64,000 nt of DNA, taken from the NCBI RefSeq assembly GCF_003672135.1, contig NC_039512.1, forward strand, positions 5,550,874-5,614,873, read 5' to 3'. The stretch comes from Ooceraea biroi (lineage: Eukaryota; Arthropoda; Insecta; Hymenoptera; Formicidae). Below are positions 39,901 through 48,900 of the stretch, one piece after another. Every line of letters begins with the position of its first letter. The stretch's first letter is position 1. The translations under genes and the position numbers were made by a program. The notes below the pieces were generated by a model that worked only from the letters and a program-made list of their open reading frames with translations, had not been told where the DNA came from and did not search any database.

Positions 39901-42900
39901 GTTGTTACGCCAGCGAGCGATTGCGAGGCGGACTCTCCCTCGCCAGAACGCAATCACAAAGTCGCGAGAGTCATTGGTGAACTACCAATTGCTCAGTATT
40001 CCGGTAGCCCGAGGCGTTACGGCGTTCGCGAGAACCCGCAGCTTCCTAGCTTATTATCGTCGCCCTCAATGTACATGACGCCGAGGCCTGGTTTCCCACA
40101 AAGAGTATTGCCAACAACACCAAATCATAATGAGGTAGAAAACGCGTATTCTTTCATGAGGAATTTTGTACGACTGACTTTCTTAAATGTACCTTTCTAG
40201 TACCTCGTCACTTTACTTTATGTCCTAGAAGGAAGATACTTCTGCGGAAATCGTTGTGGACAAGACTGTGATAGAAAATACTAACGTCGAGGATCAGTCT
40301 GTAGAACCCTCGACTCCGTCACCAAAGGCCGAAGAAGAAGAGGAAGACTCCTTGAAGCCGTCGACTTTGCCTGCTGATAATATAAGCAGTCTTGTCTCGC
40401 CGGGAGGTAGCACCTTCGATTACCTGTACGAGTTTTCGGAGACCCGGAAGGTGTTGGAAGAATTCTTCAAGTGCCCCGCACCGACGAAAGAAAAGGAGAA
40501 CAACATAGAGTCATTTCCCTTCCAAGTAAGTTCTCTGTCAAGCAGCAGACAAGAATGTGAAGCCGTTTCAAGATAAATAGATAACACGAGAAGAACCACG
40601 ACTTAAGTTTACAATTTGCAAGTAACTGACAAATTACTTTTCGTTACAAGGATCTTGATTATGAACTGCGAAGGCAGGGTGGAAGCGCGTACGTTGGCCA
40701 ACGATTAGCTAGCGGCCCACCAGCAACGGAGGAGGTTATGGTGCACGAGTCCCCTAAAAAGCAGCGGACAGAGTTTCCACAAAATGTAAATATAAAATAT
40801 GTAAAGGAAGAAAGAAAGGGACAGTACCTCAAAAATCACTTTCTTTCTCTGTTTGAGCAGCACTGAACCGTTTCTCGTGTCAATTATGCTTCGCGCAGAA
40901 TTAATTAATTGTTTACGCGTTATAAGCTTGAATGTAAATAACAAAAGTATTCGATGCAAGTATCATTGTTAACGATTGCGAGATCGACGTTACCGCTGAT
41001 GTAACGTTACTTAGAAATTGTATTTCTTCTGGTAGTCGAGCTCTAAATATACGTATGTATTTATAGACACGTAGTTTTCGAGTGAAAGGCTCATCCACGA
41101 ACACATTTAGCTGACTATCTTTTGCTCTCTTTAGACAGGTGAACACGAGAACAACTTCCTCGACCTCTCAGTGGGTACTGGTAGCAGTGAGGATCTCGGT
41201 GAGACCGAGGTTGGTCTCCAAGTGGGGCACTCGCGTAATTTCACACTGAGCCCCGAGACGACCGACTGCGACAGCAATTGCGGGGACCTGGACAGCGAGG
41301 TGTCCCTCATGATGATGGACAATGAGCTGATGCCAGCGAGTGGCCTGCTCGGCTCCGTCGGCGATCTGGGGAATAATTCAGACTCACTGAGAATATACAC
41401 GAGCATGCCGGTACTGGAGGACGGCCTGTCGAGTGGACACGCGAGCGACACCGACAACAACAATCCCACGGTGATGCTTATGAAGCGGCAGATAAACGAG
41501 ATAGAGAAGGAGATTATACAGAGAACGCGTAACGACATGCTGGGTGAGAACGACTCCGGCAAGGACGTCAGTCTAAATGTAACGAAGGATATTCTGCACA
41601 CGCTGAAAACCACGTCCCCCGACCTGTTCGTCGCGAAGAAAGAGAATTCATACGACGCGAACGAGCTGCAGCTCGACGGACTGGATCCGCTGGGCACACC
41701 CCCGCCACCGGCGCCTCAGGGGAGACAAAGCGTGAGCTTGGAGGTGAACTGTGGCGAGGTGGAAGCGGCCATCAAAGACATCCGAATGGCACTGCAACGG
41801 ACCAAAACGCTGCCTGTGAAATCCCCGTCGGAAGATCCACCGGAGCCGAGCGTCAGCCCGATATGGATACCAAGGTATTTTATATACTTCGTCTCGCGGA
41901 GATAAGGGTATTCCAATTGTTGCACCTGTATCCTAACTTAACTTGTGGCTCGTTGCACTTTTGCCTACTGCCATTTGTAAATAGTCCCCGTCTATCGCAT
42001 TGAACATACGCTTGGGATACCCTTCGGGACAGCTCACTGTTTCGCGTGTAAACGCATCTAACTAAAATGTAGTATAATGGACGGCAGGCGGAGAATCTGT
42101 ATGGAAAGTAATAGCGAAGAGTCGGACGCGCGTCGTGCGGGCGACGAAGCCGATGTGGAGATCGAGGAGTGTCCGGACGAGGAGGAGGCGGACACCGATC
42201 TCGAGACGGATCGACTGCTTGGACAACAGAGGACCGACGACCAAGGGTTCTACGACGACAAGGTGAGTGCATACTTGATGCATGATACTCATAATTCGAT
42301 CATATTGCTACTGTTATCAATCATCGTTACGTACCAACGAGAATCCTATTTGTTTTGTTCTATACGTTAATGTGTCAAACGAATATATAAGTATATACTA
42401 CACTTGCAACAATGTGTTGTACATACACAAGTAATTTTCTGTTAGGTCGTATCGAGAGGGTGGCAATGATCGTTAAAATCTAAAGCATATGATACAAATA
42501 ATGTACATTTCCTGTATTCTGTGCAATTTTGGTGGTATTGTCTGTTCTTACTAATATCGTCTTGGTGTTACCGCAGGGGTGGAGGAAGCCTAAAACTAGG
42601 ACAATGTTACCGCCAATGAATGCGAAAGTCGCTACTCCAAAGCAAACCCCTCCGAAAACCTTGAGTGTTGCCCCAATAGAAACGCTAGCGCCTTCCGAGC
42701 CCGTACCCTCGACGTCTACCTCGATCTCACCTCCTCCCGTAGTCTCTGTTATACAATCACCGTCTTCTAACGAGTGCGAAGTAGCCACTCCCGCGCAACC
42801 TACATCGAGTCCGCAGAAGACCCCAGTCAAAAACTCTCCCTCATCCCCCCAGAGCCTCAAGGAATCCAACAACAAGGTGAAAAAGGTGCCCTTTCAAATG

Positions 42901-45900
42901 CTACCACGGAATCTGTTCTCTACTTAGAAGCCTTGTAGATATCTATTGTATATTTCTAATGGGCTGTGATAACAAAATAGCACACGTATCAATGGTGCAT
43001 GACAGTGCTATCCTTCTGTTGCTAAACGAAATATATATATATATATCGATTAGCTTAAATACAATTACATATTTACAGCACATTTACACCATTTTCATGA
43101 TTATTGAGACATAATTCTTAGTCTCAGCTTTTTTCACAGTCGAACAATAATAAAAGAAATGTTTCTTTTATTATAGTTGGCAAATAAATTTGATAAAAGT
43201 ATTTAAGCTGAGAGATTTCTTACAAGAAAGGGTATTCTTCTAGCATCATCCATTTGCTTTATATTTTGTTCACGTCTTTCGCTTAATACGCTTATTTAAT
43301 TTATAATAAAAGCAGTCTCACTGCTATGTTATAGAAAAAAAAATGCAAATTGAACTATCCTTCATACACAGGAGTTAACTATACTTTGCATATTGTTTAT
43401 GAGCAAAAATGCAATAATGATGAATGAAACGCTTCATACAATTCCTTAATTATGTGCTTCGTGAAATGAAACGATTATATTAATTGCTTTGCAAGAGAAA
43501 AAGATTATAATATCGCTAATATTTAGTATATATTTTCTACTAATAGTATCACTATTACTATTATTATTGCTCTGCTACTACAATACTACAATCCGTAGAC
43601 ATAAATAGAAACATGTTAATGTTTATTGACTTTGTTAAATGGCAGTTACTGCATGGCACATATATCCTATGGTTCAAACAATTATATATATATATGATAC
43701 TTACGAGATTTGATTGTCACCGTATTTATCAAACTCTTATTTGCGTAATCATGCAAAATGCATTATGTCTCTTCTATTTTCCAGGATAAGGAAGGAAAGA
43801 AAAAGAGCAGAAACAAAGAAGGTATTGTCATATTTTTGTCATAATTATATAATTTATAATTATATTTTGCGTACTTTGTGTAACAATTATAGCGATTGTT
43901 AGATATTATTAATATTATTTTACTAATATAAGATTTGTTTCTATTGCTTGCTTGGATGTAAAAACTCGACATCTATTTTTAATTACTATGGTAGGTATTT
44001 CTCTTACATCTGCAATTTCAATAACAATTAGGTGTACGTCTAATGATCCATAATCATTCTTTCATTTGTAACTAATATTATTCATTTTTGTACAATATCG
44101 TTTAACACTCTTGTAGCATGTGGATTGGATAATCTAATGTCCATTTAACGATATTTTAATACTACATGTTTTATGAGTATTTTCGAACATAATATTTATA
44201 TATACGTATGTTACTTGTAAATCTCACTTGATATTTTGACTCACTTGATAATTTAGGATGTCTGTTCAGATATTTACATTCCCCTATTTGTATTTCTTGA
44301 TAAGATTGTACAGCAATTATATCGATAAGTTCTATATCCAGAAGTCTCTCTCAAGTGGCTGTACGTATTTCACATGTGTTCGATCAATCGTCACATTCTT
44401 CTGCTCGATTGTGTCAGCAATAGTCTGGTTAAGCGCGATATAATTTTTGTACAAATGATAAAAGAGTGAGAAACGTGTAATTTTCGCAAGTGATCGATGT
44501 GATCGTAATACTGAAAGCCACTTAATTTTGTGCCACGTAACATGAAGACTCCAACATTAACTAATGATTCGTGCAGGACAAAGGAATTAGATGCTATATC
44601 CGTGTCCTCTATTGTACTGCCTCGGTGCTCCTCTGTACACTTAGCTGCCTTTGGCACACTGAATCGCGAGAAAGATGGTACCAAAGATCCTAAATGGAGT
44701 GTGTCTCTGACGCTTTCAGACTTGCTGAATGATCCATCAGTGTTGATCGAGGGTGTTCTGTTCCGCGCGAGGTATTTAGGATCTACGCAACTCGTCTGTG
44801 AAGGTCAACCGACGAAATCGACTCGGATGTGTCAAGCGGAAGAAGCCGTTTCTAGGATAAAGGTACATATGTGAAAACATTTTCCTTTTGTCATATTATT
44901 TAAAAAATTGATATTACTCTCTTGGGATTGATATCACATACTTTAATCGCAAACAATGTGTGTATATATACATATATCTGTCTACAATTATGTACAGATT
45001 ATATACATTTATATGTATATAAGAGCACGATTTATTCATATATATGATATGCGAATAGAATGTGTATATGAGAAGACTTCTAACTTAAAGATTCGTGATG
45101 CGTTGAAAAAAGATATTATTAAATATAAAATATGAATTGTACTATTTATCGGGTGTTGTGTGAGTCACTTAAAAGTTATATCATTTTCTTAGATTGTTTT
45201 CTCTAAAACGCAGTAACTACTAATTAAGTGAGCATATCGTGAAATCGGATAGATAATACATCTCAGTAGTAAATGATATGGTTTTCGTTTAGATTCGTAG
45301 TACGATGTTTGGAAGATGCACTATCTAGTTCAAAACTAATTTATAGAACTGATATATTGGCTGGATGGTTGTTAACTTTTTGACGATTATTGAAATAAAA
45401 ATCGAATATTAGACAATCTCTTAGAAAATATAAAATGGTTTCAGGGACCTCTATTTAGAATTTAAATTACGATTAATAATAATGAAATTAGCAGCATGCT
45501 CTGAATGCTTTATACTATTTTAATTTGCTACTTAATTTGTAGAGAAGAACAGTGCAATATTCTCATCTGCAAAAATGTATTTCAGTGTCAAGGTTTTTAA
45601 CTTTTTGAGGATTTTAAAAATTGCGATCCCTTGAATTCACCTGAAAATTAACTGAAATATTTTAATAATTGTATCATATAAGGAATTTCCATGATATACT
45701 TTTACTCTCTTTGTCAAGTGTAGAATATTTCTGTGTTTGCTTTGAGACCATTGATCTACCTCAAATGGTTAAAATGCTGGAACTTGGAACTTTAACTAAG
45801 CGATTAGTTAAACCTGAGAGTTTTCTGTAGGAAAGAGTACTGTCCATTCAAATCGCGTGTTAAGACACAGTTAGATAACGCTTCAGTTCATTAAAAATAC

Positions 45901-48900
45901 ATTGTAAGATCTCAGAGCGATAGCGAGATATTATGAGATAGAGAAAATCGTGTTTGTAGCAGTCTACCGTTGCGGTACTTCATACTTTCGCTGATAACAA
46001 GCTGATGCGATATATCTGTTTTCGTTTACTCGTATCAATCTTTATGTTAATTTACAATATTGATCACAATCTTTCAAGGAAACTGTCAATATTACGCGAA
46101 ACAGTAAATTCTTTCCTCCTACTCTTAGGTTCTGCTCATGAACGATTAGGAACATCAGCATTCAGATAAGATAGATCCTCTCTTGCAACCGCGACCTTGC
46201 TATAAACAATTGAGAGCAAGTTGGATTGCGCGATAGCTACATTTCAAGTACTTGGCATTTCAGAAGAATCTGACTGCTGATTTTTCTGTCTATCTATCTG
46301 ATACGATTAATCTAAATATAATTGTGAACTGGCCGTTGTGCAAAGAGGCCTGAATGTTTCAGTGTAGCGCCCCCTTCCTCACATCACCAACACCACCACC
46401 ACCTGACCACCGAACACTGTCATCTTCTCAGTGTAACTTTGATGTGACTTTTGTGTGTCTTTCAATCTTCTTATCTTTCTCTCTCTTTCTCTCTCTCTCT
46501 CTCTTTCTCTTTCTTTCTCTTTCTTTATATGCGAATATTTTTTTCTATATTTGCTCTGTCCGCTTGCTGTATCTGCTTTCCCGTAGACTCTTGATCGGTA
46601 TACTTTACGCACAAGAAATTAGTACTCGCAAAAAAGATATCGGTCTGTTCAATAATTACGTTTTCTCGCGCTCCGCATTAGCTCATATAAATTATAATCA
46701 TTAAATTAATATCATTAGAAAAGAAGGGGCCTAGGACACGAAAGAGACAAATATAGACGCAAGAGGACATTCAATAATGATGGGAATTGAGTTTGATTTG
46801 AATATTGAATTTAACAGAAGTACTGAATAGACTCATCTTAAGCAAATTTTAGTAACACTTTAGAATCTTTATTAAACTAAAATATCAAACTGTAATTCTA
46901 AGATGGGATGAGATATAATCAATAATACACGTCAATGTGATATTTTAATATGACAGTATCCTGCAAGGTTGAAGTGATTAGTCATTTCTATAGAACATGT
47001 ATAGATTTCTTAGATTCAGTCAGACTTTACAAGAATGTAGGACAAAAGGTTTTTTATGGTATATTTATAGCATGAAGTGATATTTTATATAGTCGTGAGT
47101 ATACCAGGATTACGGAAATAAAATTGTTTAGTATCTCTCGTTGCAAGAATGCTTCTTGTTAATCAGAAATAAAGATACTCTAAAATAGTGCTTTCGTGAT
47201 TCAGCATTTGCGAGGATAATTTTTAATTTAATTAATTTACAAAATTGAGGTATTCATATTTTCTTTTTTTTATATAGAAACCGTAATTTTAATCAGTATT
47301 TGTAATAGCGGATGCATGATGATTTATTTAATTGCAAAGCTACTAAGCTGTGCTCTAGCGTAATAATAATAAGAAAATAGTAATGCAAACATTAAAGAAT
47401 TTATCTCTCTCAATAGTAAAGTACCGTCTTATAAACGTATAGAGAGAAATATACATTATTTTGTTATTTATATTACTGGATTGTGCTGCGTTTCGATAAA
47501 TTAACTTGTGCTTATTTCGTGCTTTTAATTATTGTCGGCAGACGGACTTTCCTTATGCTTGCATCTGCATTTACTTATGAGAAAGCATTTTGACCCAAAG
47601 ATCAACGATTATTACGAAAAATGATTGTAACAGTGATTCTGTTTTTATCAATTACTTATATATTTCTTTTTTCTGATCAATATTCCTCGCGTGGTTGGCT
47701 AATTGAAGAAACTCAATTGCAATAATAGAATCATGCTTTAAGTTGCATTCTAAATTACTGATGTATCCATAACGCATCTGAGGAGTTATGTTCAAACGTA
47801 ACTACCAGTGTGAGACTGATTTACTCGCATTCAGCGAATTCGCGTATTCGTTTATTTTATCTCTCTGTAACATATGCTTGCACATTGCACAGCTTCTGAA
47901 CACCGTCTAAGCTTGTACAAAAAGGGCAAAATTGCATAACGAAGGTCGCATTGTACGCAAACGTATATGCTACCGAATTGATGCATCTATATGTGTGTGT
48001 GCGTGTGTGTGTGTGTACGAGTGTATAAATGACTTGACTCGGTATACAAATAGGAGGCACAAGCATGACCGCACTGTGCATAAGAACGATAAGCCGTATT
48101 GGTCGTATTGGTCGTTTTAGCAACTCGAGAACTCGCGAACATTTGGCTCTTTGCCTCTCGTTCTGTCGGTGGTGCGTGGCAATGTGACTAGCAGAGCCTT
48201 TGTTTGTTTGTTTGTTGGGCGCGTGCATAACAGAAGGATGATGGGCCAGTGCCGATGCAGGCAACACTCTTAAACTATGGGGGGCAGCATGGGTATGGTC
48301 GCTGCAGCATTGCCTCGCAAGGAAGCCTAGAGGAGGACGAGTGCGACTCGAGCGAAGAACTTATAGGAAGCGCTTCTGGTGGGGGCCAGTCCGAGTCGCT
48401 TGGGGCCCAGCCAAAACTGGCCCCGATCAGTGGCTGCTTGGGGCCCACAACCGTTTTCAGACTACAGTTTCTGGGGTCGGTGGAGGTGGAAGAGGAAGGG
48501 GGACGTAAACGGCGTAAGCGCCTTAAGAACCACATGGTGGAGGAGGCCGTGACGAAGATAAAGGTCCGCCCTCATTGTCCTTCATCCCAGACCTTCAATC
48601 CTCTGCGGTCCGACTGACTGCCCTTTGAATCCTTCGAAAGAGCAGTCGTTGGACCGTTTAATCCCCCTATATTAATTTATGCGGGCAACAACAGGCGCGC
48701 ATAAAATCATCGCGGCCGTTTCAGCTTGACAATTTTATTTTCCGCGGGACGAAACTTGCAGCGATCTCGCTAAACGCGTTTCGAGTTACGAACATCGCAT
48801 ATTAGCCCGCATACGATGCATATCATTCATAAATCAAAGCGACGAGTTTCTTGTAAGTTAGATGTCACGCCAGAGCTAGGTCCTTGATCTTGCCTCTATC

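Noticed and set aside
44530..44719. Open frame upstream of the X11 PTB exon, first taken as part of the exon
   Set aside because: Using an acceptor at 44576 would need phase 2, which neither exon 10 nor the microexon supplies unless a further 19-nt microexon (44342-44360) is invented. The acceptor at 44719 has a better pyrimidine tract and matches phase 1 exactly, and the resulting sequence fits X11 proteins.
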